Assembly: GCA_963277665.1 (NCBI GenBank)
Contig: OY728122.1
Coordinates: 2,124,822,024-2,124,886,023, forward strand
DNA from: Viscum album
Taxonomy: Eukaryota; Streptophyta; Magnoliopsida; Santalales; Viscaceae
Length of the DNA: 64,000 bases
Direction: 5' to 3'
The notes beneath the pieces were generated by a model, which did not search any database, was not told the origin of the DNA, and was given only the letters and a program-made list of their open reading frames with translations. Of the stretch, positions 1 to 10,380 are shown piece after piece (the stretch's first letter is position 1; every line of letters begins with the position of its first letter). Made by a program: the position numbers and the translations under genes.

Positions 1-262
1 GAGGGATAACTGGCTTAGAGGGAAACTGTTTTTCTCAGGATTCCCTTGTTTGGATTTGTCTGTGAGAGAGTCTTGGCCGCATCCTATGTTACTGGAGGCC
101 ATTACAATCTCGGATTAGAAGGAGATACTTAAAGATATTGTTCTTTCGGTGGATGAAGACTGGTTATGCTTTACCGAGGTGAGATCTGGGTTATTTAATA
201 GTCATGATTTTAGTGGCCTGATCTGAAAGCAAGGAAGTTGAGATGAATGGGGTGATTGTATG

Positions 263-520
263 TGGTGTAAAGAGCTCCCTTCGAAGGTGAATTTTCTGGT
301 TTGGAGAGGTCGAAATTAAGCCTTTCCCATGGAGTATAACATCCAGAAAAAAGGTATATCTTTGGCGTCCGAGTGTGTATGTTGTAGTAGTCCTCAGGTG
401 GAATCAATTTCCCACCAATTTATTGGAAGTGAATGGGCACGTTTTCTCTGGACTAGCTCGGATACAAGGGTTAACTATAGGGATTCTAGTAATTCCTTGC
501 AAGAGTTTCTTGACGGGTGA
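263..520 (+). pseudogene. LINE zf-RVT (reverse transcriptase zinc-binding) remnant
   Basis: One frame reads WCKELPSKVNFLVWRGRN, a stop (TAA 317-319), then a segment ending SECVCCSSPQVESISHQF. This matches the zf-RVT pattern of plant LINE ORF2: a W-x-G/K-x-PSKV-x-FxxW start, a CxxC pair, then SxxHxF before a final cysteine. Here the final cysteine is replaced (GSE follows). The frame closes at 518-520. In intact elements the domain lies between the reverse transcriptase and the RNase H region. The RT itself would be left of the window edge. Confidence 0.7.
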
Positions 521-811
521 TTCTTGGGAGCAGGGCAGAATGGGATGGCGTCCATGATTCGTAACTCCATTGTAAACTCATTTTTATGGAAAATATGGGA
601 GGTGAGAAGTAATGCTAGATGGTAGGTTTGGCCTTCATTTTCTCTTCTCCTGGTGCGAATGAAGGGGCTGTTTTTTTAGTTAGTGTCTTTTTTAAAGGGG
701 GGACCAAATTATTTCATGGTTTCTAGTTATGTGTATAGTCCGGTGGTTCGACCGAAGATACAGGGAGGCTGGATAAGATGGTAGCTTCCATCTAACAACC
801 TTAAACAAAAG

Positions 812-1270
812 GTGGAAGGGTTGTTCTTGAATGGGATGATGCATAGGGGAGGGCTAGTTTGGGATAGTAGTGGCTCAGTTCTAATGGCCTTTAACAGCTT
901 TCATAGTCTAGGGAATTCATTGGGGGAAGAGGTATGGGAGAGACACATCGGTGCTATGCTTTGCAAAAGGTTATCGCTGGTGATCATGGAAGTGGAATTA
1001 GACTCTGAGGTGCTGATTTGGGCCCTCCAAGGGAATGGTGATGTCCCTTGGTGTTTGACTTACCTAGTTCATGCATGTGTATTAGAGTTTTATAATGATT
1101 ATTATGTTCAACATATCCCTAGAGAGGCCAACTTCACTGGGGATTCTCTTTCTCGGGGAAGTAGAAATGATCCGTTGATGATTTTTTGTAGAATGGGATC
1201 TTTACCCCAGGAATGTATAGGTATTGTGATGGGGGATGCCTTGGGGCTCTATCATTTCAGACCACCTTGA
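812..1270 (+). pseudogene. LINE RNase H-like domain (RVT_3 type)
   Basis: The open frame of 152 codons has no ATG at its left end (a GTG is there), so it is an internal piece of ORF2. It shows GGLVWDSSGSVL near the start, then ELDSEVLIWAL, then a C-terminal block reading HIPREANFTGDSLSR. These are the strand-1, helix and final-strand landmarks of the RNase H-like domain at the C terminus of plant LINE ORF2 and related plant proteins. The first catalytic Asp, normally in a DGA motif, appears replaced by Asn (LNG). The frame ends about 30 bp before the A-rich tail. Confidence 0.7.
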
Positions 1271-1334
1271 TGCTTGTAAATGTAAATTTCTTTTCTTTGG
1301 AATAAAAAAAATAAAAAAAATAAAATTTCAGATA

Positions 1335-2350
1335 ATCCTAGTCTTAGGTATTATTAGATTTAGAGCTATCATCAATTCCGCTTTAGCTCTAAGAAAGCCC
1401 CTTCACATTGATCAGACCACTAAAACATCACTACATTCTGGGTAATCAATATCATTATCACTTCCAAATAGGATAAGTCTAGGATAAACCATCTATAACA
1501 ACCAAATAAACCATGGAATGTCTTGATATAGAAAAAATATATAGGTCCTTCTAAATAAATCATTTCCTTTAACTTCCTTGAGTCCACATAATTTTTTCTA
1601 AAGATATTACATGACCAAGAAAACCTACCTACTAAATCCAGAAGTGAAAATTCAAAATCTTGATATAGAGTTGATGAGATAGGATGTTAATCAACACAAT
1701 ATCCTACTGTCAGGTATACATATTTGAGGTATTGGAGTATATAAGGATAAAATCAACATATACAATAATTATGGAGTCATTATTTGGATGGAGGATCCTT
1801 TTTATGAGAGTCAAAAATACAGCTAATGCATTTTTTAACCTAAAAGGAATGGAAATATATTCATATGGTTTGTATCTATTCTTGAACACTTTCTTAAAAA
1901 TAACCTCCTCTAAGGAAAAAAGATGGTGTAGCGTGATCATAAATAAAAATTAAAGAACCACTCGTTGCCTTATAACTGATCAAACAAGTCATCAATACTA
2001 GAAAGTGAATATCTATTCTCATGGTCACCTGGTTTAGTGTATAATAGTTCACTCTCAACCAAAGACTACTATTGATCATCTGCTCTCGAACACTATCTTA
2101 GGAATTTCCTCTTCTTGGGGATAACGTTTGTGGTAGCCTGATCATATATCAATCATGGAGAACCACCTTTATATTTGAAACTAATCATACAAGTCATCGA
2201 TCCTTGACAATGGTTATCTATTCTTTATGGTTACCAGGGATTCCTTTATCCCACTCTCTACTGAATACTACAATCAAAATTCTTTTCAAACAGTACTAGA
2301 GCACCCCAGGGAGATGTTCTCAATATTATAAAACCATTCAACTCTCAATC
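1335..2350 (-). pseudogene. Ty3/gypsy reverse transcriptase remnant (element A)
   Basis: Reading the minus strand from 2350 downward, broken frames give TSPWGALVLFEKN (RT start), LRVNYYTLNQVT, KYFS/ID-like remnants, RYKPYEYISIPF, a degenerate active site YVDFILIYS where FIDDILVYS is expected (second Asp replaced by Phe), FLGH, YRWFILDLS and WSDQCEGAFLELK. This order is the gypsy RT plus the start of its RNase H. It stops at the LINE A-rich tail near 1326. A roughly 204-bp internal tandem duplication lies in the middle. The matching gag and LTR are at 24827-28262 on the same strand, so element A was split by the insertion of B. Confidence 0.72.
1881..2285. repeat. Diverged tandem duplication (~204 bp unit) inside element A RT
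   Basis: The segment from about 1881 (CTTGAACACT) recurs from about 2085 (CTCGAACACT). Matching landmarks keep the same order: a CCTC-rich stretch, GTGATCAT/CTGATCAT, CAAGTCATC, ATCTATTCT and GGTTACC/GGTCACC. The two copies differ at many sites, so the duplication is old. It repeats the piece of RT around the LN-x-T to FS-x-ID motifs, which would make the enzyme non-functional. Confidence 0.65.
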
Positions 2351-2896
2351 TATAAGATTTACCTTCATCTTTTTCATCTCACCCTATGGAATATGATACT
2401 AAGTAATCAATATAGATAGTTCCCCCAACATAAGTAAAATCTTAAAATCTATTCCATGATCAAGAGGAATCCAAGAGAAGTTATAAGGGTAGATTTTATA
2501 GAGTTTATCAAGACCATACCTTTCACACTCAATGGCCTCACTCCACTATTAGTTGGAACCTCATCTACCTCATATATTCTGATTAATTCTAATCCTTGTG
2601 TCTGGCCTTGTAGTGTGTGACTATCCATGTTCATTGATGTTTATAGAGTTTAAATATTTTAATGAGGGACAAAACCTACAACCTAAATCATGTTCTTCAA
2701 GTCGTAAAAAAATTTAGAAAAATAACACAAGAAATAACCTGTATCACCAAATTAGTGTTACCTACTTTTCAAGAATTCCACAAGATATTATAAAATAACC
2801 CCTCTTTCAATATTTATATAATATTAAGTAATTCCATTTGATAGAGGGAACATGTGATCCCTTACTCTTCTCTACCTGTGTGTTGCCTTCTTGGTA
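2351..2896 (-). other. Element A internal region, protease/linker part, no recognisable motif
   Basis: This stretch lies between the RT start of element A and the left end of element B. By position it should encode protease and linker. I see no aspartic protease DSG or DTG motif and no long frame, so I only assign it to element A by context. Confidence 0.4.
2892..2896. other. Target-site duplication of element B (pair at 24750-24754)
   Basis: TGGTA directly precedes the left LTR and TGGAA directly follows the right LTR. Four of five bases match, which suits an old 5-bp duplication. Confidence 0.7.
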
Positions 2897-3192
2897 TGTA
2901 ATAACCCGACTCTTTGGAAAAGGTACAGATTGTTAGTTTTTCTTAAAAATCTTTCCTTTAATCTTGTTCAATGTATATAACATCCTAAGGAAGGTCTGGG
3001 GAGTGTCCGGGGTTGGTTAGGAGATCGAGAGTATTAGAAATGGGCTTACAGGCAGTGGCGCGCTACCTACGCACGGTCTGCGCACAGTTTGGGATAAACC
3101 GTGTGGCTGCAGGCAGGGGCACCTGAAAGGGTGCATGGCCATGTGGACCAGGCTGCACAGACATGCAGCTTTTGTCTGGGAGGTAGTGAGGT

Positions 3193-3239
3193 GTGCACGG
3201 TTTGCGCACAGTTTGGTAAACCGTGCGCCTAAACCGTGC
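3193..3239. promoter_or_regulatory. Nested GC-rich hairpins in U3 of LTR B
   Basis: GCGCACAGTTT (3204-3214), a 3-nt spacer and AAACCGTGCGC (3218-3228) form an 11-bp arm pair with one mismatch. An outer pair GCACGGTTT/AAACCGTGC overlaps it. In the 3' LTR the matching pair reads CACGATTT/AAATCGTG, so complementarity is kept although both arms changed. The site lies just upstream of a TATA-like sequence. Confidence 0.5.
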
Positions 3240-3278
3240 GACCCTGTTCTGGGTAAAAATTAGCATTTTACCTTAAAT

Positions 3279-3287
3279 TATATTTAA
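3279..3287 (+). promoter_or_regulatory. Probable TATA box of LTR B
   Basis: The stretch reads TATATTTAAG-like within an AT-rich dip after the GC-rich hairpins, and a C/T-rich leader follows. The 3' copy near 22922 has TCTATTTAAG. The call rests on position and composition. Confidence 0.4.
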
Positions 3288-4069
3288 GCCTAAACTCTTT
3301 AATTTTCGTCCCTCCCATGTACAGAATAGTGGGGAGACATCTTTGGTCTCCAAAAATCTCACTCCCTCTAATTTCTTGGGGGGTTTCTTCCCCTGGTGTC
3401 TGATTCATGATTCGTCGAAGGAATTGGATCACCATAGGTAAGGCTTACCTCATGTACCCTTCATTCCTTGGTGAATCTTGGTATTCATTTCAATATTTTT
3501 CTGCAGGCTCATTTTCCCTATTTTCATGGGTTTGGAATGGAACTCAGATCCCTTCCAACCTACTGTGAATCTGAGGTCGATATCAAGCGAGCCTACGTCT
3601 ACAACTCTAAGGTAGGTGGTCACATGGTTTCCATTTTGGGTTTTCACCTTTTTGAGTTATTATCATCATGTTATGGTTTGTATTTTTCCAAACCCCTTAT
3701 ATATATTGACTTCTTCATGTCTAGATGATCTGTGTGGTATGATATTGATGAATCTATCCTGGGTAGGGTGTTTAGATGAGGTGTGGAATGAGTAAGGTCA
3801 ACCATAGGTGTTATGCCTTAATATTTGCCCCTTTTTCACATTTGGACATTAACGATATGTCTTGAAAGGGTATTTTCCATGTTAGGCAAGTGAGATGACT
3901 TGGTTAGAGGTTGGCTAGGATGAGATAGCCTGAACCCTTGAATGAATTGAGATGTATGTTTTCCTTATAATTTGATTGGTAAATGCCATGATTTGTTAAT
4001 GTGATATGATATAAGATGGATTGACTTATATATTGAGATGTGAATGGTTATGCCTTACTGTGTTTGGCA

Positions 4070-4350
4070 TGCCTATGATAACCCGTGTGTGGGCGGGAGG
4101 CATTCTTACCCCATGCTAGATGAATCTCCATGTGTGGGCGGGATAAATTATTACCCCGTTCCAGTTGAATCTCCATGTGAGGGCGGGAGGCATTCTTACC
4201 CCATGCCTATATATCATTTATGGGTGGGAGGCATTCTTCCCCATTCCAGTTACAGTACATGTGGAATAGGGGCATTCATACCTCCTACCAGTGATGACTA
4301 TTACATATGTGACAAGCAGGGACGAGAGGCATGCTTACCTCATGCCAGTG
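4070..4350 (+). repeat. Tandem array (~47 bp units) in 5' LTR B
   Basis: About five to six degenerate units share GTGTGGGCGGGAGGCATTC, a TTACCCCATGCC-like block and a GAATCTCCAT spacer. The same array occurs in the 3' LTR at about 23725-23990. The units drift towards the right end, where GGCAT and TACC blocks remain recognisable. Confidence 0.75.
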
Positions 4351-5109
4351 ATAACTTCTATCTATGTACTTATACCCTTGGTGATTGTTCAGAATACCAG
4401 CCATGAGCTGAAGCAGGTAGACCCACCAGGTGTCCTTCCGGAACCTGAGCAGGATGGTTGTTTATTACTTTGCTTTACTTACTTGCAGTTTACTACAAAC
4501 TGTTTATCTTGCAAACACCTATTTGGATTACACATAGACACCGTTGGTGGTGACCTACTGAGACTTGTCTCACACCCTACCTGGGAGGTCTCCTTGGCAC
4601 CCGTGCATACTTTACTGCTGCAGGTACTAGTAGGGGAAAAGGCCCAGATTTAGGTTGTTGATACATGTATGTCCTAGCTAGAGATCCAGAGCAGAGGACC
4701 GAGCATGGCTAGAGATGCTCACAGACAACTTTTTCTCTCTTTTTGTATTACCATATATCATGTTCTTCATCTATTTCCATTCTATCAGCATTCCATGCAT
4801 CCATTTTGTATCAGACTCTACCTATGTGGATTTCGTATATTTATCAGGGTTTTCCATACTTCTGTTGTTTGGTTTGTATGTTTCCATTTTTCTCCTGTTC
4901 ATCCATTATTTGTGCTTCCGCTATTTAATCACTTGCTGCTATACCGCTATTTACTATAACATGGGTGTACAGTCCCCCCACTAACTTACCATTACACCCC
5001 CGCTGCTAGTCGGCAACCCCTGGCCTATGGGGAGATGAGCCAGGGGTCATGTGGACAACAGGGCTCGGGGCTCGGGTGTAGGGGAAGCCGGGCCCAGGAC
5101 GTCACAAAG

Positions 5110-5121
5110 TTGTATCAGAGG
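5110..5121 (+). promoter_or_regulatory. Primer binding site of element B (initiator Met tRNA, degenerate)
   Basis: TTGTATCAGAGG follows the LTR end after three bases. It differs slightly from the plant iMet-tRNA complement TGGTATCAGAGC. Confidence 0.75.
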
Positions 5122-5923
5122 TTTCTTTATTTCTTGCTTTACTATTTGGATAAGATATACTTGGAGACTGGGAATTCTAAGGGACTTAGCCAGGAGCCGT
5201 TCTTGGGCGTCGCGAACCCTTGTACGGGGTATGTGCCAAGTTTCCTATTTGTTGTTGTTTTTGATTCTTCTATTTACTGTTGATACCATTTCACCATTGG
5301 GTGCTCCACATTTTTTGTGATGTTATTGGGATTTGAAACCTTGTAATTTGGATTCAAGGTTCAACCCGATGAAACGATGGTTATGCATTAGAACATGCAT
5401 CACGATAGGCACAACATGTTTAGGCCATGCATCTTTCCATTCCACATTTAAATTTTCAGCGAGCATTGCTTTTTGGTTGTTTACATGCCTTGTTAATATG
5501 TGTGAAACTATGCTAACCATTCTTTGAGGTTGTGAATTGAGGAATGATGTGGTTTTGGTGGGTTTCAATCTTTGGTTCATAAGGTGTATGTGCCCTTATG
5601 GATCGGAAAATGACATTCCAACTAAACCAATCATTTTCTTTAAAGGAAATTCAAATACATGATTAGCACAAGTAAATGAGAAATAACATCCAAGTGTGTG
5701 TCATCTTTTAGTTCATGAGGAGTATGGGCCCTTATGGGCTGGGAAATGCAATGTCACTAGATTTAGTTAAATTTGAATAGTTACAGGTTTTACTAAGAAT
5801 TCCTATGGGTATGGATATGTGTTTTAGAGGTAGTAAGGCATAGTAACTGTCCTAGATTCTAGAGTTAAACCTTTATGTTTGTTTGTTTAAGCTTTTGAGA
5901 CGTTCATTTGGCATTGTGGAACT
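5122..5923 (+). other. Untranslated leader of element B
   Basis: This is about 800 bp between primer site and gag start. Two short imperfect repeats mention the same phrase, a GTTCATAAGGTGTATGTGCC-like block near 5574 and a similar one near 5712. No protein motif is visible. Confidence 0.5.
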
Positions 5924-6900
5924 ATGCCTCCGAGACGTTCGCGAGTCGCCCACGCTAAAGGCGGTGACGATCACATTCCTGAGGTGGATGGCCCTGAGCC
6001 GCCAGTTGATATTCCTATCGAGACACCCATGGCTCCTCTTTATATTCCTGAGATGGGTGCCGATACCCAGTTCCATGAGATCTTCTTGCGTATGATGCAG
6101 AGTATGCAAGGTGGAGTGCGACCTGCCTTGAGTATGGCAGAGTTGACCCGCGAGTTTCAGTCACAATATCCTCCTACATTTACGGGAGATGGTGGACCAC
6201 TTGATACGGAGTCCTAGTTGGAAGCTATTGTTACCATCTTCGAGCACCTTGAGATTCGTCTAGAGTGGAGGGTCAATCCTGCAGCTTATATGCTACGTGG
6301 TTGATCCAGGAGGTGGTTGGATGTCATCACCTAGTTAGGACAACAGAGAGATATGATCTGGACTGATTTCCAAATCGTATTCTATGATTATTTCTTTCCC
6401 AAGACTTTGAGGGATGACAAATCTAGGGAGTTTATGAATCTGCGTCAAGGGACCATGACAGTCATGGAGTATTCATCCTGTTTCACTGAGTTACATTGTT
6501 TTGCTCCTACACTAGCTGATGATGATCTCACAGCTGCTAGGCGTTTTGAGGATGGGTTGTGTTATGCCGTCCAGTCGTAGGTTAACGTGTTCAGGTTGAT
6601 GACTATTTCAGAGATTTTCAATTAGGATTTGATTACAGAGAGGAATTTGAGAAATGCGGACAGTGCGAACTAGGTCGGTTCAGCACCTAAGGGTTCTAGT
6701 GGATCTGCTTCTTGGAAGAAGCGGCGTTTTGAGGACTCTCATGGTGTCAGTGGTGGTTAGACCCTTATCTCAGGTGATACTCTTATATATCACTAATGTG
6801 GGGTGCCAGGACATATGAAGAGGCGTGTACGCGAAATACAATGGAGTAAAGAGGTTGTGGTAGGTTGGGTCATCTCCACCGTTTCTGTAGGAATTTTCCC
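5924..6900 (+). pseudogene. Gag of gypsy element B (broken)
   Basis: The frame begins MPPRRSRVAHAKGGD, a usual start for plant gypsy Gag. It continues through LEAIVTIFEHLEIR, WTDFQIVFYDYFFPKTLR, EFMNLRQGTMTVMEYSSCF and RRFEDGL, which are landmarks of the retrotransposon Gag capsid domain. The same frame runs from 5924 to about 6800 with no frameshift but eight stops: 6215, 6302, 6332, 6578, 6623, 6671, 6758 and 6794, six of them TAG. Zinc-knuckle traces follow (CGVPGHM at about 6797; CGRLGHLHRFC at about 6853 in a different frame). Gag would package the element RNA; this copy cannot. Confidence 0.85.
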
Positions 6901-7032
6901 CTAGGGACTACAGAGCAGGGATGTGTACCTATTCCACGATCTCGTGATGGATCAGAAGGATCATGTTAGTCAGGAGGCTGGAATACCACCGACCAATAAG
7001 GTCGTGGTGGTAGTCGAGGAAGAGGTAATCAG

Positions 7033-9100
7033 GTGTATAAATCTCAGCACCAGCAGGGCGGGTCTGCTCAGGGTAGCCAGGCTGTGACTCAGGGCTGTGG
7101 TATTGGCCAGTTGTATGCAGTCGAGCCTATGCCACAAGAGCATTACGCCAGACCATCTACTGTACGAGGTACGATTCTAGTTGCCTCTACATTAGTATCT
7201 GTTTTTTTGACACATTCACTTCTCACTCTTTTATATCGGAGGTGATTATTGGAATTTTGGGCATCGACATTGAGTCATATCATGGTATGATCACGTTAGA
7301 TACCCCTTTAGGTATCTGTTCAGAGGGAATTCTTAATTGTCAGAATTTTCCCCTTGAGGTGGGTGGTTACATTTTCATGTGGAACCTGTATGTTCTGGAT
7401 ATGACAGGTTTTTATGTAATAATCGGGATGGACTGGTTAGTTCCCTATAGAGATTGGATTGACTACTATCATCAGAGGGTGGAATTTACGTCACCAGAGG
7501 GTGACCTGTATATGAATAAGGGAGAATGGAATCTTAGTGTGACATGAGCAGGACCGGAACACCAGATTTTAGGTGGTGTCACATCACAGGTTTCCAGTCT
7601 TTATCTCGATGACCAAAGATTACAACCCTCTATTTATCATCCAATGGTGGAGCATTTCAGTGATGTCTTTCCAGATGATTTCTCTGGTCTACCTCCAGTT
7701 TGAGAGGTGGAGTTTACTACTGAGCTTATACCAGGAGAAACACCAGTGACCATTCTTCCTTATAGGATGGAACCTAAGGAACTTCTGGAGCTCAAGAGTC
7801 AGTTGGAGGACAGGGAAGCAAAAATTATTATACATCCCAGTACTTCTCCTTGGGGATCACCGGTTCTCTCTACTAAGAAGGCAGATGGCGCCCTTCATCT
7901 TTTAGTGGATTATCGTAAGTTAAATCAGCTGACCATTAAGAATCGGTATCCTTTACCTCAAATTGACGTCCTCTTTGATCAACTCCAAGGAGCGAAGGTG
8001 TTTCAAAGATATATTTGAGGTTGAGCTATCACCAGGTGCATGTTAGTACTTCAGACATACCTCGTATGATGTTCAGGAGCAGGTATGGTCTCTATGAGTA
8101 CCTAGTCATGCCATCTGGGCTTACTAATGCACCTGTAGTGTTCATGGCTCCCATGAATCGGGGTTTTCACCATTACCTTGATTCTTTTTTGGTTGTATTT
8201 ATGGAGGATATCATAGTCTATTCACGCTTGAGACACGACCATGAAACCCATATTGAGATTGTGCTGAATACACTAAGAGAGCATCAAATTTATGATAAGC
8301 TTAGTAAATGCCACTTTTGGATAAATAAGGTTCACTTCCTGGGTCACATTATTTCTGAGACTGGATTTTCAGTTTCTCCTGAGAAGGTGAGTGTTGTACT
8401 TTCTTGTGAGCATCCCAAGAACGTCTTTGATATTAGGTGTTTCCTGGGACTTGTTGGATATTATAGGTGGTTCATTCAGGACTTTTCATGCTTAGCATCA
8501 CCACTTATAGCTTTAACCAAAAAGGGGGTGAGATTCGATTGGTCAGAACCTTATGAAGTAGATTTTTAGGAACTGAAGGGTATACTAACTTCATCACCGA
8601 TACTAATCTTTTCGGAGCCAAGCAGAGCTTATATGGTCTATTATGACACGTCATATGTCGGGCATGGAGCTGTATTGATGCAGGATTAGTGTGTTGTTGC
8701 ATATGGTTCTCGTCAGTTAAAGGATCATGAACGAAATTATCCGATGAACAACCTCGAGTTCACAGCGGTTGTACATGCCTTAGGCTGTTGGAGACACAAT
8801 TTTTGGGAGAGAATTTTGTGGTATTCACTGACCACAAAAGCCTCAAATATATCTTCACTCAGTGAGATCTAAATCTCAGGCAATAGAGGTCGGTCGAGTA
8901 CCTGTAATCCTTTGATTTCGAACTGGACTACACTCCTTGAAAAGGAAATTCAGTTGTTGATGCGCTGATTCGGAAAACTCAGTCACAAGTGGTTCGGGAA
9001 TCTAATGGGGAGTGGAAGCTTATGGCCCTATTTTCGGAGATGCACATTGAGGTTCAAGAGGGTCAGGGTCAAACTGTTCTCTCAGCCTTTGCGGTGACAT
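7033..9100 (+). pseudogene. Protease-RT-RNase H of gypsy element B (broken)
   Basis: Protease: VRGTILV, then a frame change at the T-run 7202-7208, then DTFTSHSFIS where DTG/DSG is expected, then [43 protein letters not shown], then a 1-bp deletion near 8000, then YHQVHV, RYGLYEYLVMPSGLTNAP and FMEDIIVYS. The first catalytic Asp is Glu (8204-8206). A linker with FLGH and FLGLVGYYRWF follows. RNase H: YDTSYVGHGAVL, ASRQLK-like, then another frame change before [13 protein letters not shown]. Stops include 7545, 7701, 8567 and 8687. Active-site losses and frameshifts show it is long dead. Confidence 0.88.
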
Positions 9101-9149
9101 CTACTCTTTTGTAATGGGTCAGGGCAAGACAGTTATCAGACCCGGAAGG

Positions 9150-10260
9150 ACTTGTTCTATGAGAAATTTTCACTGATGATTCCACTAAAGATTGGACCGT
9201 GGATGATGGTGATAATTTATTGTTCCGCGGGTGTGTATGGGTCCCAGTAGACATCAGAGAGGAGCAGATGAGGGATTTCCATGCCTCATCCTGGGTAGTT
9301 CACCCAGGCATCACCAAACTGTATCCTGATTTGGAACGGCAGTACTGGTGGCCTAACATGAAGCATGAGATAGCCAGTTTTATCACGCGTTGTTCCTCCT
9401 GTCAGTAGGTGAAGGCAGAACATCAGCGTCTGGCAGGGCTTTTGCAGCCATTCTCCATTCCGGAGTGGAAATGGGATGATGTTTCTATGGGATTTGTAAC
9501 TAGTTTTCTCAGGTCACCTCATGGAAATGATACAGTGTGGGTTATTGTCGACCATCTGACGAAGGTCAGACATTTCTTACTTGTGCGAGAGACCTTCACG
9601 GTTGATGACTTGGGAAGACTGTATGTCAAGGAAATAGTGCGCCTTCATGGAGCACCTCGTTCTGTTGTCTCAGACAAAGATCCTCGTTTTACATCTCGGT
9701 TCTGGTAGGGTTTACAGAAGGTCTTGGGTACGCAGGTACTTTTGAGTAAGACCTATCACCCACAGACTGATGGACATACTAAGTATACTATACAGGTACT
9801 AGAAGATATGTTATGTGCATGTGTTCTCGATTTTGTAGGTTCATGGGAAAAATACATTCCACCTGTTGAGTTTAGTTATAACAATAGCTTCCAGGATACC
9901 ATTTAGATGGCTCCCTATGAATCCTTATATGGTTGGCCTTGTCTCTCACCATTGTGTTGGATTGAAGAAGAGGAGGCAGCTATTCTAGGACCACATCTTG
10001 TGTAGGAGACTATATAGAATATACAACTTATTAGGAAGAGTATGCAGACAACTCAGTTTAGACAGCAGTCCTATGCTAACAAGCATAGGTGACCTCTTGA
10101 GTTCGAGGTTGGGAACTAGGTTTTGTTGAAGGTCTCACCCAGGTTGGGGAAAAGATGTATACGGAAGCAGGGTAAGCTTTCACCAAGGTTCATAGGATCC
10201 TTTGAGGTGATGAAGCGGACCAGACTAGTAGCTTACCAGCTTGAATTTCCACAGAGATAT
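9150..10260 (+). pseudogene. Integrase of gypsy element B, N-terminal and core parts
   Basis: One frame from about 9199 to 10260 carries the zinc-binding region (FHASSWVVHPGITKLYPDL, then CSSCQ), the core ([67 protein letters not shown]) and the start of the C-terminal GPF-like part (RFIGSFEVMKRT). The first catalytic Asp is Gly (9490-9492) and the Glu of DD35E is Lys (9781-9783). Stops at 9406, 9706, 9904 and later interrupt it. Element C inserted at 10260, and the frame resumes at 22211. Confidence 0.87.
10256..10260. other. Target-site duplication of element C (pair at 22211-22215)
   Basis: GATAT lies directly before the left LTR and directly after the right LTR. It is a perfect 5-bp duplication within the integrase gene of element B. 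Confidence 0.93.
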
Positions 10261-10365
10261 TGTAACACCCGAGACTTTTATGTTATATAAATCATCAAAG
10301 GAATCTTTTTCTACACAACACTTGCTTGGCTTGCTTTACACGCAATCGCGACCTTCCTCGATAGC

Positions 10366-10380
10366 TTGCGTCGTACGCAA
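10366..10380. other. Short perfect hairpin near the 5' end of LTR C
   Basis: TTGCGT, a CGT loop, then ACGCAA: six paired bases. A second ACGCAA lies upstream at 10340-10345. The motif is kept in the 3' LTR at about 18714-18728. Confidence 0.6.

Larger units (their letters stand above)
1..1325 (+). mobile_element. LINE (non-LTR retrotransposon), 3' portion
   Basis: This is the 3' end of a plant LINE. It shows a zf-RVT-like stretch (about 263-460), then an RNase H-like region (812-1270), then a short 3' UTR and an A-rich tail with AATAAA-like runs at 1300-1325. The order zf-RVT, RNase H, A-rich tail is typical of plant L1-type elements. Directly after the tail the sequence becomes minus-strand gypsy RT/RNase H coding DNA, so the LINE inserted into element A. 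Its 5' end and left target duplication lie outside the window. Several in-frame stops show it is dead. Confidence 0.8.
2897..5106 (+). repeat. 5' LTR of element B
   Basis: It starts TGTAATAACC and ends GGACGTCACA, so the termini form a short inverted repeat TGT..ACA. It holds GC-rich inverted repeats upstream of a TATA-like stretch, an array of about 47-bp units near 4070-4350, and a GC-rich 3' part. Open frames within it (for example around 4044-4653 and 5035-5320) match no protein I know and are LTR sequence. Confidence 0.92.

Noticed and set aside
4070..4350. Regular repeats considered as a CRISPR array
   Set aside because: Units are degenerate and directly joined without unique spacers, inside a plant LTR.
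4044..5320. Several open frames of 80-120 codons
   Set aside because: They lie in LTR B and its tandem array. Frames in the 3' LTR differ.
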